Of a stretch of 64,000 nucleotides of DNA, positions 8,439 to 16,967 are shown one piece after another (the stretch's first letter is position 1; every line of letters starts with the position of its first letter). A model generated the notes under the pieces. It was given only the letters and a program-made list of their open reading frames with translations, was not told the DNA's origin and did not search any database. Position numbers and translations under genes: made by a program. Origin of the DNA: Variovorax sp037204085. GTDB taxonomy: Bacteria > Pseudomonadota > Gammaproteobacteria > Burkholderiales > Burkholderiaceae_C. Location of the stretch: the NCBI RefSeq assembly GCF_037204085.1, contig NZ_JBBCBW010000002.1, forward strand, positions 186,001-250,000, read 5' to 3'.

Positions 8439-9235
8439 GGCAGCGTCTCAAAAAAGTCGAGCACCGTTAGCGCAAAGGCCTCTGGCATCTGGTCGGGCAA
8501 GGGAACCATGCCGCCTTCGACGTCGACGATGCGCGCTTGCGGCAGGTGGTGCTGCAGCTCTGCCGCATGCGGCGCGGCGAACGGATCGTGGGTTGCGCGG
8601 ATGATGAGCGCGGCGTGCGTCACGCGGCCGATGCGGTCTTCCATGCGGTACGACGCGACGGCACGATGGCCCTCTTCAACCCGATGGCCGACCTTCAACG
8701 CATCGAGCACGAAGGCCTCGAGCAGGTCGGGCCGATCGGGCGGATAGAAGCCCTGCCGCTTTTGCCACAGTTCCGCGAGGTGGCTTCCATCCTCGCTAGC
8801 CGCGACTTCGTCGATGGGCGGCCGTTGCGCTCGCGCGCGGCGAAAAGCTTCGTCGGTGAACGGCGTGGACGACAGCACCAGGCCGCGCACGTGGTCAGGA
8901 AAGGCGGCCGCCAGTTCGATGGCCACGACGCCGCCGGTGTGATGCCCGACGACATCGGCATGCGCAATGCCCAGCGCATCTAGCAGCTCGCACGCCACGC
9001 GCGCCCATTGTTCGATGCTCGCCGGCATACCGCCGTCAGCGGAATCGCCGAAGCCCGCGGTGTCCATCGCGATGGCCCGATAGCGTGCACCGATCAGTGG
9101 AAGCACTGCACGGTACTCGGCCCAGCTGCGGGGCGACTGGTGCAGCAGCAGCACGGCCGGTGCATCTGCATCGCCGCACGCCGCGTAGTGCACCTGCCCC
9201 ACCGACAGGTCGGCAAAGGCGCGGCGGATGGTCAT
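8435..9235 (-). CDS. alpha/beta-hydrolase-fold protein with atypical catalytic residues
   Basis: A 266-residue protein with clear alpha/beta-hydrolase architecture: the oxyanion-loop segment LLLHQSPRSWAEY (about 29-41), the DTAGFGDS turn, and a nucleophile elbow VVGHHTGGVVA (about 95-105). The elbow places His at residue 99, where the usual GxSxG motif has Ser. The expected acid is present in RATHDPF, but the usual C-terminal catalytic His (GGH) reads GGM at about 241-243. Two of three triad residues therefore look replaced. Elbows of the form GxHTG occur in a subfamily with the same HQxPRS loop (from memory). It is ATGA-coupled to both neighbouring genes and likely acts on a ring-cleavage or CoA intermediate. 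Confidence 0.85.
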   Translation of the reverse strand: MTIRRAFADLSVGQVHYAACGDADAPAVLLLHQSPRSWAEYRAVLPLIGARYRAIAMDTAGFGDSADGGMPASIEQWARVACELLDALGIAHADVVGHHTGGVVAIELAAAFPDHVRGLVLSSTPFTDEAFRRARAQRPPIDEVAASEDGSHLAELWQKRQGFYPPDRPDLLEAFVLDALKVGHRVEEGHRAVASYRMEDRIGRVTHAALIIRATHDPFAAPHAAELQHHLPQARIVDVEGGMVPLPDQMPEAFALTVLDFFETLP

Positions 9236-10239
9236 GACAACGTCTCGTCAGCAGGCGCGCGCCACAGGCCTGCATGCTTCAATTCGCCGAGCGTGCGCGA
9301 CAGCACGTCGCGTCGGTAGGCGGCGATGTCGCGGCCTTCGTAGTCGTAGAAGCCGCTGCCGCTCTTGAGACCGAGCCGCCCTTCCTCGACCATGCGATCG
9401 ACGATGGCCGGCGCGGTATAGCGCCCCTTGTCGATCGAGGCCGACATTTCTCGGCTGGCATGGTGCAGGATGTCGCAGCCGCCAAAGTCGATGAACTCGA
9501 CCACGCCGAGCGCGGCGAAGCGCAGGCCAAGGCCGTAGCGCGTGGCCTTGTCGATCTCCTCCGCCGTGGCGGCGCCCTCCTCGATCATGCGGGCCGCTTC
9601 GTTCATTACCAGCGCCTGCAGGCGCGGCACGATGTAGCCCGGCGATGCACCGCACACCACGGGTAGCTTGCCGATCTCTTCCATCAACGACTTGGTACGC
9701 GCGAGAACGGCCGCATCGGTGCCGGGGTGACAACTGAGTTCGACCACGGGAATCACATACGCCGGGTTGAGCCAGTGCATGTTGAGGAAGCGCTCGGGCA
9801 GCCGCACGAGTGCCGCGAGCTGCGTAACCAGAATGCTGCTGGTGGTCGAGGTGAGGATCGCATCGTCGCGGCAGTGGCGGTTGAGGTGCTCGAACGCTTC
9901 GCGCTTGGCGTCCATGGTTTCCGGCACGCCTTCGAACACCAGTTCCGCGGCGGCCAAAGCCTGCGGTGCTTCGGCGGCATTGACCAGGCTCACCCGTTCG
10001 GCGATGGCCTGTCTCTGCTTTGCATCGATCACGCCGAGCTGCGCCAAGCCCGCAAGGCTTGCTTCGATCTCGGCCCGGGCCTCGCCTTGCAGGCGCTGCC
10101 AGGCTTCATCGCTGCGCTGGCGAAGGTCGATCAGCGAGATGCGGTGGCCTGCGTAGGCGAATGCAATCGCAATGCCGCGCCCCATGCGGCCCGCACCGAC
10201 GGCTGCGAAGCGGGGCAACGGCGCGCGCTCACTCGCCAT
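9232..10239 (-). CDS. 3-hydroxyacyl-CoA dehydrogenase family protein
   Basis: A 335-residue NAD-dependent dehydrogenase. The N-terminal Rossmann fold shows GAGRMGRGIAIAFAYAGH with a following acidic residue (LIDLRQ) typical for NAD. The middle holds the family signature (TSSILVTQLAALVRLPERFL, then NMHWLNPAYVIPVVELS), and the C-terminal helical dimerisation domain follows. ATG 10237-10239 (MASERAPLPRF) is chosen; upstream open frame is antisense-like and lacks homology. It overlaps the preceding gene by 11 bases and the next gene by ATGA. Expected reaction: oxidation of a 3-hydroxyacyl-CoA, or of a free hydroxy acid, formed during aromatic side-chain breakdown. Confidence 0.9.
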   Translation of the reverse strand: MASERAPLPRFAAVGAGRMGRGIAIAFAYAGHRISLIDLRQRSDEAWQRLQGEARAEIEASLAGLAQLGVIDAKQRQAIAERVSLVNAAEAPQALAAAELVFEGVPETMDAKREAFEHLNRHCRDDAILTSTTSSILVTQLAALVRLPERFLNMHWLNPAYVIPVVELSCHPGTDAAVLARTKSLMEEIGKLPVVCGASPGYIVPRLQALVMNEAARMIEEGAATAEEIDKATRYGLGLRFAALGVVEFIDFGGCDILHHASREMSASIDKGRYTAPAIVDRMVEEGRLGLKSGSGFYDYEGRDIAAYRRDVLSRTLGELKHAGLWRAPADETLS

Positions 10240-11302
10240 CGTGCAGCCTTTGCTTGAGCTGCGCCGCGCTGAGGCCGGCAAGGCCCAGGCTTTCGAAGGT
10301 GCGCGGGCCTTGGCGCAGGTCGCGGCCGAGAAAACCGCCGACGATGGCAAGCAGCCCGTGTGCGATGGGCGCATCCACGCCCGCATGGCGCGCGGCAGAG
10401 GCGAGAAATGCGAGGCCGAGTTCGGTGTCTTCGGTGATGTAGCGGTGCGTGTGCAGGTCGATGTTCTCGCGCCAGTCGCCGGATTTGACGAGCTGCTTGT
10501 GCGCATCGCCGTACATCCACTGGTCGTTGTTGTAGTGGTCGGCCAGCGGATAGTGCGGCGCACTGTGCCCGAAGGCCTCGCGCACGGCCATGCGCTCGCG
10601 GTCGAGCCGGTCGGTCACGTCGCGCACCGCACGCTGGGTGCCCTCGTTGTGGATATCCCAGCGCTCGAAGTGCTGCAGCGGCGCGGCGTTCATCACCATG
10701 AGCGGCGGGTGGATGACTGGGCCGGCATTCATGAGAGCGCCCGACAGCGCATCGCCACAGCCGTGCACGGCGGGATAGGCCCTGCGGATCACTTCGATTG
10801 CCTCGGCTTCCTTGCGGGCCGGGTAGACGCCGGTCGGCAGGCGGATGGCGCGGATGGTGACGTTTACTTCGCGCTCGCCGTGCTTGCGCGCGAGGTACGG
10901 CAGCGTCCCGGTCTCGGCCCAGGCGACGTCGGCACGGCTGCCGGCCTCTTTCACCGTTCGCGCCATCACGTAGCTGCCGAAGGTGCCGGGCGGCAGAAAG
11001 ACGACCTGGCCGTCGACGAGGTGAGGCGCCATGGCCAGTGCGATGTCGTGCTGTGCAATGGCAGGCGTGGGAAGAACAATCAGCTCGGCACCCTTCAGCG
11101 CCGCGGCGATGTCGGCGGTGGCGAGTGCGAGCGGCACCTCGCGCGTGCCGTCGGCATCCTTCAGCGTGATGGCGCCCGCTTGCAACACCGCCTCGAGCGC
11201 GGCGGCATCGCGGCGCCACAGGCGCACCTCATGGCCGGCTTCGGACAGGTCTGCGGCAGCCGCGTAGGCGCCATGACCACCACCAAGAATCGCAATTTTC
11301 AT
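10229..11302 (-). CDS. NAD/NADP octopine/nopaline dehydrogenase-family protein
   Basis: A 357-residue protein starting with a dinucleotide-binding motif (MKIAILGGGHGAYAAAADL) and carrying the helical C-terminal domain of the NOD family, with a conserved His-Asn region (SGALMNAGPVIHPPLMVMNA). NOD enzymes form or oxidise opines and related N-carboxyalkyl amino acids, but catabolic members act on other 2-hydroxy or imino acids. First gene of the right-hand operon; its promoter region carries the second copy of the candidate MarR operator. The physiological substrate cannot be told from sequence. Confidence 0.85.
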   Translation of the reverse strand: MKIAILGGGHGAYAAAADLSEAGHEVRLWRRDAAALEAVLQAGAITLKDADGTREVPLALATADIAAALKGAELIVLPTPAIAQHDIALAMAPHLVDGQVVFLPPGTFGSYVMARTVKEAGSRADVAWAETGTLPYLARKHGEREVNVTIRAIRLPTGVYPARKEAEAIEVIRRAYPAVHGCGDALSGALMNAGPVIHPPLMVMNAAPLQHFERWDIHNEGTQRAVRDVTDRLDRERMAVREAFGHSAPHYPLADHYNNDQWMYGDAHKQLVKSGDWRENIDLHTHRYITEDTELGLAFLASAARHAGVDAPIAHGLLAIVGGFLGRDLRQGPRTFESLGLAGLSAAQLKQRLHDGE

Positions 11303-11440
11303 ATTCGAAATTTGAAAAGCAGATGTCGATGAACCGGCAGCCGCGGTACGGACCGGGGAAGCAATGCCTTATTACATTACTTTTCATCTGTTCATGTGTC
11401 AATCAAATTTCGAGCCTGTCGCCTCCACGGAAACCCTCAA
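11303..11440. promoter_or_regulatory. promoter region of the NOD-3HCDH-hydrolase-MDR operon
   Basis: This A+T-rich stretch lies ahead of the minus-strand operon. On the minus strand a good -35 box TTGACA (11397-11402) is followed after 17 bases by a weak -10 TAATGT (11374-11379). The second candidate MarR operator starts within the -35 box. No coding sequence is seen here. Confidence 0.5.
11386..11402 (-). promoter_or_regulatory. candidate MarR operator, copy 2
   Basis: On the minus strand this reads TTGACACATGAACAGAT. It matches copy 1 (6992-7008) at 13 of 17 positions, including the unbroken TTGACA and ATGAA blocks. It overlaps the putative -35 box and spacer of the right-hand operon. Its role as an operator is inferred. 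Confidence 0.45.
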
Positions 11441-11480
11441 GTAAAAAGCCCGCGCTTCTTGCGAAGCGCGGGCTTTCTTT
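11441..11480 (-). terminator. Rho-independent terminator of the DEAD-box helicase gene
   Basis: A perfect 14-base inverted repeat, AAAGCCCGCGCTTC (11445-11458) and its complement (11463-11476), is separated by a TTGC loop. On the minus strand the stem is followed by a short T run. It lies 40 bases past the helicase stop. Confidence 0.85.
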
Positions 11481-11515
11481 TGGGGCAAAGCGGCCGGCGG
11501 CCGCTCTGGAATGGA

Positions 11516-13444
11516 TCAGCGCGTGGGCTTGAACGCACGCTTTTGTGCGTCGCGGGGCACAAAGACCTTGCCCGGGCCGCCGTGGCCTGCGCCATTGCCG
11601 CGCGGAGCAAAACCTTCGCGGGGTGCAAAGCCTTCGCGCGGCGCGAAACCGCCGTCGCCGCGACCGCCGCCGTGGCCATGACCATGGCCGCCGCGCGGGG
11701 CGCTGTCGCCCCAGCCCGGCTTGCGGCCATAACCACCGCCGCCACCGTTGCCGCCGTCATCGCGGCCGCCGCCAAAGCCGGCGTTGTTGCCGCCCTGGAA
11801 GCCGCGCGGGCCTTGGCCCTGCGCCGGACCACGCGAGTTGCGGTCATTGAAACCGCTGGCGCCGGCATAGCCGCCGCCGTTGTTGCCGCGGTAGCCACCG
11901 CCGCCGCCTGCACCGCCGTTGCCGAACTTGCGGTCGCGCGACTGGTTGTCGCCGCGGCCGCCGCGGTACTCGCCCATGGGCGGACGCGATTGCGGCATGC
12001 GCTGTTGCGGCTCGAGGCCTGCAACCACTTCAGCCTTGAACTGCTGGCGGCTGTATTGCTCGATGTCCATGATCTTGCGGCGATCGCGGAACTCGGCAAA
12101 CGTGATGGCCAGGCCGTCGCGGCCTGCACGGCCGGTACGGCCGATGCGGTGGGTGTAGTCCTCGGCCTTCATCGGCAGGCCGAAGTTGAAGACGTGGGTG
12201 ATGGTCGGCACGTCGATGCCGCGGGCGGCAACGTCGGTGGCCACCAGGATCTGGACCTGGCCCTGGCGCAGTGCCATCAGGCGGCGGTTGCGCAGGCCCT
12301 GGCTCAGGGCGCCGTGCAGCGCCACGGCGCTGAAGCCTTCTTGCTGCAGGTCGTTGGCGAGGCCGTCGCACTCGACTTGCGTGCTGGCGAACACGATGGC
12401 CTGGTTGATGCTGGTGTCGCGCAGCCAGTGGTCGAGCAGCTTGCGCTTGTGCTGGCTGTTGTCGGCCCAGTACAGCGACTGCTTGATGTTGGCGTGCTTC
12501 TCTTGCGGGCTGTCGATGGTGATGCGCTGCGGCTCGCGCATGACTCGCTGGGCCAGTTGCTGGATGCGCGGCGCGAAGGTGGCGCTGAACATCATGGTCT
12601 GCTGGCGCTCGATGGTGAGCTGGTTGACTTCAGCCAGGTCGTCCGAGAAGCCCAGGTCGAGCATGCGGTCGGCTTCGTCGACCACCAGGAACTTGACCTG
12701 GTCGAGCTTGAGCTGCGACGAGCGCTGCAGGTCGAGCAGGCGGCCGGGGGTGGCGACCACGAGGTCGGCGTTCTGCAGCTTGGCGATCTGCAACTGGTAG
12801 GGCATGCCGCCCACCACGTTGGCAACGCGCAGACCGCGGCAATGGCGAACCAGCTCGATGGCGTCGTGCGCAACCTGCTGCGCGAGTTCGCGCGTGGGGC
12901 ACAGGATCAGGGCGCCAGGGGTGGCGGCCTTGAAATGGCGGGCGTTGGTCGGGTCCTTGCGCTTCGGCTTCTTGGGCACTGCCTCGCCGCGGGCAGCGGC
13001 TTCAGCGGCCAGGCGCTGGAACTCGGCCTTGGCTTCGGCTTCGGCTTCGGCCTGGCGCTTGAGCAGCGTGTGCAGCACGGGCAGCAGAAAGGCTGCGGTC
13101 TTGCCCGAGCCGGTCTGGCTCGAAACCATCAGGTCGACGAAGCGTGCCTTGCCGTCCTGGCCGGCTTCACCGGCCATGGCGAGCGGAATCACCTTGTCTT
13201 GCACGGTGGTGGGCTGGGTAAAGCCCAGGTCCGCCACGGCGGCGATCAGTTCAGGCGCGAGGCCGAGCTTGATGAAGCCGTTAGGAATGCGGGCTTCTTC
13301 GGCCACGGCCGCTTCGGGAGCGGCAGCGTCGAGCGCCTCGAGGATCGGCGCTTCGGACATGGTGTCCGCGGCAGCGACAAATTCGTTGTTGTTGGTGGAT
13401 TGCACAGGCGCGAACTCGCCCTGCGCTTCAAAAGCGTCGGTCAT
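11516..13444 (-). CDS. rhlE: DEAD-box ATP-dependent RNA helicase, RhlE type
   Basis: A 642-residue RNA helicase with all core motifs: the Q-motif region (IKLGLAPELIAAVADLGFTQPT), motif I SQTGSGKTAAF, motif II VVDEADRML, motif III SATF and motif VI HRIGRTGRAG. An insert of about 40 Ala/Glu/Lys-rich residues lies between motif I and Ia. The last ~180 residues are a glycine-rich RGG/GGGY tail that probably binds RNA. Start chosen at ATG 13442-13444 (MTDAFEAQGEF); the frame continues upstream but without recognisable sequence. Likely roles are mRNA turnover, ribosome assembly or cold adaptation. Assignment to RhlE rather than another DEAD-box subfamily is moderate. Confidence 0.88.
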   Translation of the reverse strand: MTDAFEAQGEFAPVQSTNNNEFVAAADTMSEAPILEALDAAAPEAAVAEEARIPNGFIKLGLAPELIAAVADLGFTQPTTVQDKVIPLAMAGEAGQDGKARFVDLMVSSQTGSGKTAAFLLPVLHTLLKRQAEAEAEAKAEFQRLAAEAAARGEAVPKKPKRKDPTNARHFKAATPGALILCPTRELAQQVAHDAIELVRHCRGLRVANVVGGMPYQLQIAKLQNADLVVATPGRLLDLQRSSQLKLDQVKFLVVDEADRMLDLGFSDDLAEVNQLTIERQQTMMFSATFAPRIQQLAQRVMREPQRITIDSPQEKHANIKQSLYWADNSQHKRKLLDHWLRDTSINQAIVFASTQVECDGLANDLQQEGFSAVALHGALSQGLRNRRLMALRQGQVQILVATDVAARGIDVPTITHVFNFGLPMKAEDYTHRIGRTGRAGRDGLAITFAEFRDRRKIMDIEQYSRQQFKAEVVAGLEPQQRMPQSRPPMGEYRGGRGDNQSRDRKFGNGGAGGGGGYRGNNGGGYAGASGFNDRNSRGPAQGQGPRGFQGGNNAGFGGGRDDGGNGGGGGYGRKPGWGDSAPRGGHGHGHGGGRGDGGFAPREGFAPREGFAPRGNGAGHGGPGKVFVPRDAQKRAFKPTR

Positions 13445-13674
13445 GTGAATATCAATCTCAAACGCGAGCGCTGCCGTAGGCGGCGCCCCGTTGGTGGTTA
13501 AAAACATCAACCATCCAACGACATTCAACTTCTGGCTTACGCCGGAGGCTGCGGCCCTTTTTGATCAGCGGATGCGATCGGGCGCGGTGTGCAAGATAGG
13601 GAGATGCAAGAGACGCTGGCCGGAAAACCCGAATCAGCGAAGCTCTCGATTATGGCACGACTCGGGGTTTTTAC
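13445..13674. other. intergenic region between orn and the helicase gene
   Basis: This 230-base stretch is probably the 5' leader and promoter of the helicase gene (minus strand). I see no convincing -35/-10 pair, no terminator hairpin with a T run, and no small gene with a ribosome binding site. Cold-regulated helicases often have long leaders, which would fit, but nothing here proves it. Confidence 0.4.
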
Positions 13675-14271
13675 CTAATCCGTCAATTTCAAGAAAGTTT
13701 CCCGGTAGTGCGCGAGCTCCTCGATGGACTCGTGCACGTCGGCCAGCGCAGTGTGCGCCTGCTGCTTCTTGAAGGCGCTGTAGGCCGAGGGCTTCCAGCG
13801 CTTGGCCAGCTCTTTCAGGGTGCTGACGTCGAGGTTGCGGTAGTGAAAGTACGCCTCCAGCTTGGGCATGAACTTGACCAGGAACCGCCGGTCTTGCCCG
13901 ATGGTGTTGCCGCACATCGGCGAGCCGCTGCGGGGTACGTATTTGGCAATGAATTCGAGCAGCTGCTGCTCGGCCGCGGCTTCGTCGAGCGTGGAGGCCT
14001 TCACCTTGTCGATCAGACCGCTGCGGCCGTGCGTGCCCTTGTTCCAGGCGTCCATGGCGTCGAGCACCGCGTCGCTCTGGTGAATGACCAGCACCGGGCC
14101 GTCGATTCGGGGGGTGAGATCGGGGCCGGTAACGACCACGGCGATCTCGAGCAGGCGCTCTTTTTCGGGGTCGAGGCCGCTCATCTCGCAGTCGAGCCAG
14201 ACCAGGTTCTGGTCGCTTTTCTTCAGGACCGGAGGGGTCGTGACGATCGTGGGGTCAAGGGATTCGGGCAT
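13675..14271 (-). CDS. orn: oligoribonuclease (3'-5' exoribonuclease)
   Basis: A 198-residue DEDDh exonuclease that degrades RNA dinucleotides, including pGpG from c-di-GMP turnover. Motif I is LVWLDCEMSGLDPE (about residues 23-36), motif II lies in SPMCGNTIGQDRRFL and motif III in HTALADVHESIEEL, all family-typical. The first 18 residues before SDQNLVWLDCEMSG exceed the E. coli enzyme, and an internal start is possible. The gene is divergent from the M48 peptidase. Confidence 0.95.
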   Translation of the reverse strand: MPESLDPTIVTTPPVLKKSDQNLVWLDCEMSGLDPEKERLLEIAVVVTGPDLTPRIDGPVLVIHQSDAVLDAMDAWNKGTHGRSGLIDKVKASTLDEAAAEQQLLEFIAKYVPRSGSPMCGNTIGQDRRFLVKFMPKLEAYFHYRNLDVSTLKELAKRWKPSAYSAFKKQQAHTALADVHESIEELAHYRETFLKLTD

Positions 14272-14330
14272 TGCAGGATTGTCGTCGAAGGTCTGCGCCG
14301 GCCGGACCCGAGGGCTAAACTCGACGCTCC

Positions 14331-15596
14331 ATGTCCTATTCGCTCATCTTCACCACTGCCTTCGCGGCTGCACTGGTCCTTGGCCTGCTCGTGAAGTTCT
14401 GGCTCGCATCGCGGCAAGTGCGCCATGTCGCACGGCACCGCGGCGCCGTGCCGGCCGCTTTCGAGCACAAGATCACGCTCGCCGCCCACCAGAAGGCCGC
14501 CGACTACACCATTGCCAAGGCGCGCTTCGGCATGGTCGAGATGGCCTGGGGCACGGCGCTGCTGCTGGGCTGGACGCTGCTGGGCGGCCTCGATGTGCTC
14601 AACAAGCTGCTTCTCGCCTGGCTGAGCGGCGGCATGGTGCAGCAGCTTGCCCTGCTGGCGGCCTTCGCGGTCATCGGCGGCTTGCTCGAACTGCCCTTCA
14701 CGCTCTGGCAGACCTTCAGGCTCGAAGAGCGCTTCGGCTTCAACAAGATGACATTCGGCCTCTGGCTGCGCGACACCGTCGTCTCCGCGCTGATCGGCGC
14801 GGCCATCGGGCTGCCGATCGCGACGCTGATCCTGTGGATCATGGGCGCAGCCGGCACCCTGTGGTGGCTCTGGGCCTGGGTGGCATGGATGGGCTTCAAC
14901 CTGCTGCTGATGATCGTCTACCCGATGTTCATCGCACCGCTCTACAACAAGTTCAAGCCGCTCGACGATCCGACCGTCAAGGAACGGGTCACTGCGCTGA
15001 TGGCGCGCTGCGGCTTTCGTGCCAAGGGCCTGTTCGTCATGGACGGCAGCCGGCGCAGCGCGCATGCCAACGCCTACTTCACGGGCTTTGGTGCGAGCAA
15101 GCGGGTGGTGTTCTACGACACGCTGCTGCGCCAACTGAACGCGGCCGAGATGGAGGCGGTGCTTGCGCACGAGCTCGGCCATTTCAAGCACCGCCACATC
15201 GTGAAGCGGCTCGCGGCAATGTTCGCGCTGAGCCTCGCGGGCTTCGCGCTGCTGGGCTGGGTCTCGACCCAGGTGTGGTTCTACACCGGGCTCGGCGTGC
15301 AGCCGAACATGACGCCCACGGCGCCGAACAATGCGCTCGCGCTGCTGCTGTTCATGCTTGCGGTGCCTGTGTTCGGTTTCTTCGTCGCCCCCCTGCCCGC
15401 CCGACTTTCGCGCAAGCACGAGTTCGAGGCCGACGCCTATGCCGTGGCGCAGACCAGCAGCGCCGACCTGTCGGCCGCACTGCTCAAGCTCTACCAGGAC
15501 AATGCATCGACGCTCACGCCCGACCCGGTGTTCGTCAAGTTCTACTATTCCCACCCTCCGGCCTCCGAGCGCCTTGCGCGCATGACGGCGGCCTGA
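14331..15596 (+). CDS. M48-family (Ste24/CAAX protease-like) membrane zinc metalloprotease
   Basis: A 421-residue integral membrane protease. It starts with a signal-anchor-like helix, has several further hydrophobic segments, and carries the zinc motif HELGH at about 280-284 with the third ligand Glu in KHEFEADAYA near 365. Length and layout match the bacterial Ste24/CAAX peptidase 1 group, thought to act in membrane protein quality control. It is followed at short distance by phhB and rsgA on the same strand, a common betaproteobacterial order. Confidence 0.9.
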   Translation: MSYSLIFTTAFAAALVLGLLVKFWLASRQVRHVARHRGAVPAAFEHKITLAAHQKAADYTIAKARFGMVEMAWGTALLLGWTLLGGLDVLNKLLLAWLSGGMVQQLALLAAFAVIGGLLELPFTLWQTFRLEERFGFNKMTFGLWLRDTVVSALIGAAIGLPIATLILWIMGAAGTLWWLWAWVAWMGFNLLLMIVYPMFIAPLYNKFKPLDDPTVKERVTALMARCGFRAKGLFVMDGSRRSAHANAYFTGFGASKRVVFYDTLLRQLNAAEMEAVLAHELGHFKHRHIVKRLAAMFALSLAGFALLGWVSTQVWFYTGLGVQPNMTPTAPNNALALLLFMLAVPVFGFFVAPLPARLSRKHEFEADAYAVAQTSSADLSAALLKLYQDNASTLTPDPVFVKFYYSHPPASERLARMTAA

Positions 15597-15627
15597 ACCA
15601 CGATATTTCTCCCCGGAAGCCGAGCCC

Positions 15628-15975
15628 ATGAGCAGCATGTTCAAGCCCAAAGACTGGAAAGCCATTCCACGCCACGCACTGAGCGCCACCGAGATCGTTT
15701 CCGGCCTGGCCAAGCTCGACGGCTGGAAGCTCACCGGAGACGGCGCCGACGTCGCCATCGAGAAGACCTTTACCTTCGCCAACTACTTCGAGACCATCGC
15801 CTTCGTGAACGCGCTGGCCTTCATCGCCCATACCCAAGACCATCACCCGGATCTGTCGGTGCACTACAACCGCTGCGTTGTGCGGTTCAACACGCACGAC
15901 GTGGGCGGACTCTCGGTCACGGACTTCGATTGCGCACGCCAGGCCGACGCCCTCGTGGCCAGCCCGGCGCCGTGA
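15628..15975 (+). CDS. phhB: 4a-hydroxytetrahydrobiopterin dehydratase
   Basis: A 115-residue pterin-4a-carbinolamine dehydratase. The hallmark region FIAHTQDHHPDLSVHYNRCV (about 70-89) holds the active-site histidines, and the C-terminal THDVGGLSVTDF segment follows. It recycles the pterin cofactor used by phenylalanine hydroxylase or molybdopterin-linked enzymes. No phhA is nearby; the gene sits between the M48 protease and rsgA. Confidence 0.93.
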   Translation: MSSMFKPKDWKAIPRHALSATEIVSGLAKLDGWKLTGDGADVAIEKTFTFANYFETIAFVNALAFIAHTQDHHPDLSVHYNRCVVRFNTHDVGGLSVTDFDCARQADALVASPAP

Positions 15976-15990
15976 TGAGGACACCCGCCG

Positions 15991-16947
15991 TTGGCTAAGC
16001 CGCCTCGCACGCTCCCCAAGGGAGGCGGCACATCCGCACGCGTTCTGCATGACGGCTTGGTCATTGCAAGCCACGGGCGGCATTGCCTGGTCGAAACCCC
16101 CGCGGGGGACCGCCTGATCTGCCATCCGCGCGGCAAGAAGAGCCAGGCCGTGGTCGGCGACCAGGTGCGCTGGCAAGCGAGCGAAGACGAAGGCACGATC
16201 GAAGAGGTGGTTCCGCGCCGCAATCTCTTCTATCGACAGGACGAGATCCGCACCAAGTCGTTTGCGGCCAATCTCGACCATGTGCTGATCCTGATCGCGG
16301 CGGAGCCGGAGTTCTCCGAGCACCAGCTGGCGCGCGCACTCATCGCCGCCGAAGCCGAACACATTACCCCGATCATCGCGCTCAACAAGAGCGACCTGGC
16401 GGAGCCCTTCGAGCGCGCATGGAGCAAGCTTGCGCCCTATCGCCGCATGCACCATGGCGTGCTGCCGCTGTCGCTCAAGGCCTCGGCCGAGGCCGACTAC
16501 GCATCGCTCATGAAACTGCTGGCGGGCAAAAGCACGCTGGTGCTGGGCCCCTCGGGCGCCGGCAAGAGCACGCTCATCAACCTGCTGGTGCCGGGTGCCA
16601 CGGCATTGACCGGTGAGATCTCGCAGGCGCTGAATTCAGGCAAGCACACCACCACGAGCACCACGTGGTACTGGGTGGACGAAGCGCGCACCACCGGCCT
16701 CATCGACTCGCCGGGCTTTCAGGAGTTCGGGCTGAACCACATCGAGCCGATGCAGCTCGCGAGCTTGATGCCGGACATTGCCGAGCACGCGAACGACTGC
16801 AAGTTCTACAACTGCACCCACCTGCACGAGCCGGGCTGCGGCGTGATCGCGAACGTCGATTCGCCCGCCAAGCCGGGGCCGATCAGCGCCACGCGCTACA
16901 AGATTTACGGCGAGCTCTTCGCCGAGCTGAGCCAGCCGCGCTACTGA
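15991..16947 (+). CDS. rsgA: ribosome small subunit-dependent GTPase RsgA
   Basis: A 318-residue circularly permuted GTPase that assists late 30S assembly. An OB-fold domain is followed by G motifs in permuted order: G4 NKSD (about 131), G1 GPSGAGKST (about 187) and G3 DSPGFQ. A C-terminal zinc finger CKFYNCTHLHEPGC follows. The start is TTG at 15991, preceded by GAGG about ten bases upstream; no ATG in this frame gives a complete OB domain. Confidence 0.95.
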   Translation: MAKPPRTLPKGGGTSARVLHDGLVIASHGRHCLVETPAGDRLICHPRGKKSQAVVGDQVRWQASEDEGTIEEVVPRRNLFYRQDEIRTKSFAANLDHVLILIAAEPEFSEHQLARALIAAEAEHITPIIALNKSDLAEPFERAWSKLAPYRRMHHGVLPLSLKASAEADYASLMKLLAGKSTLVLGPSGAGKSTLINLLVPGATALTGEISQALNSGKHTTTSTTWYWVDEARTTGLIDSPGFQEFGLNHIEPMQLASLMPDIAEHANDCKFYNCTHLHEPGCGVIANVDSPAKPGPISATRYKIYGELFAELSQPRY

Positions 16948-16967
16948 AGGCGCACCGAGCTTGGCGC

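Noticed and set aside
11396..13501. A 700-codon open frame on the plus strand opposite the DEAD-box helicase gene
   Set aside because: Alanine- and histidine-rich antisense product without any motif; open only because of high G+C and the glycine-rich tail on the other strand.
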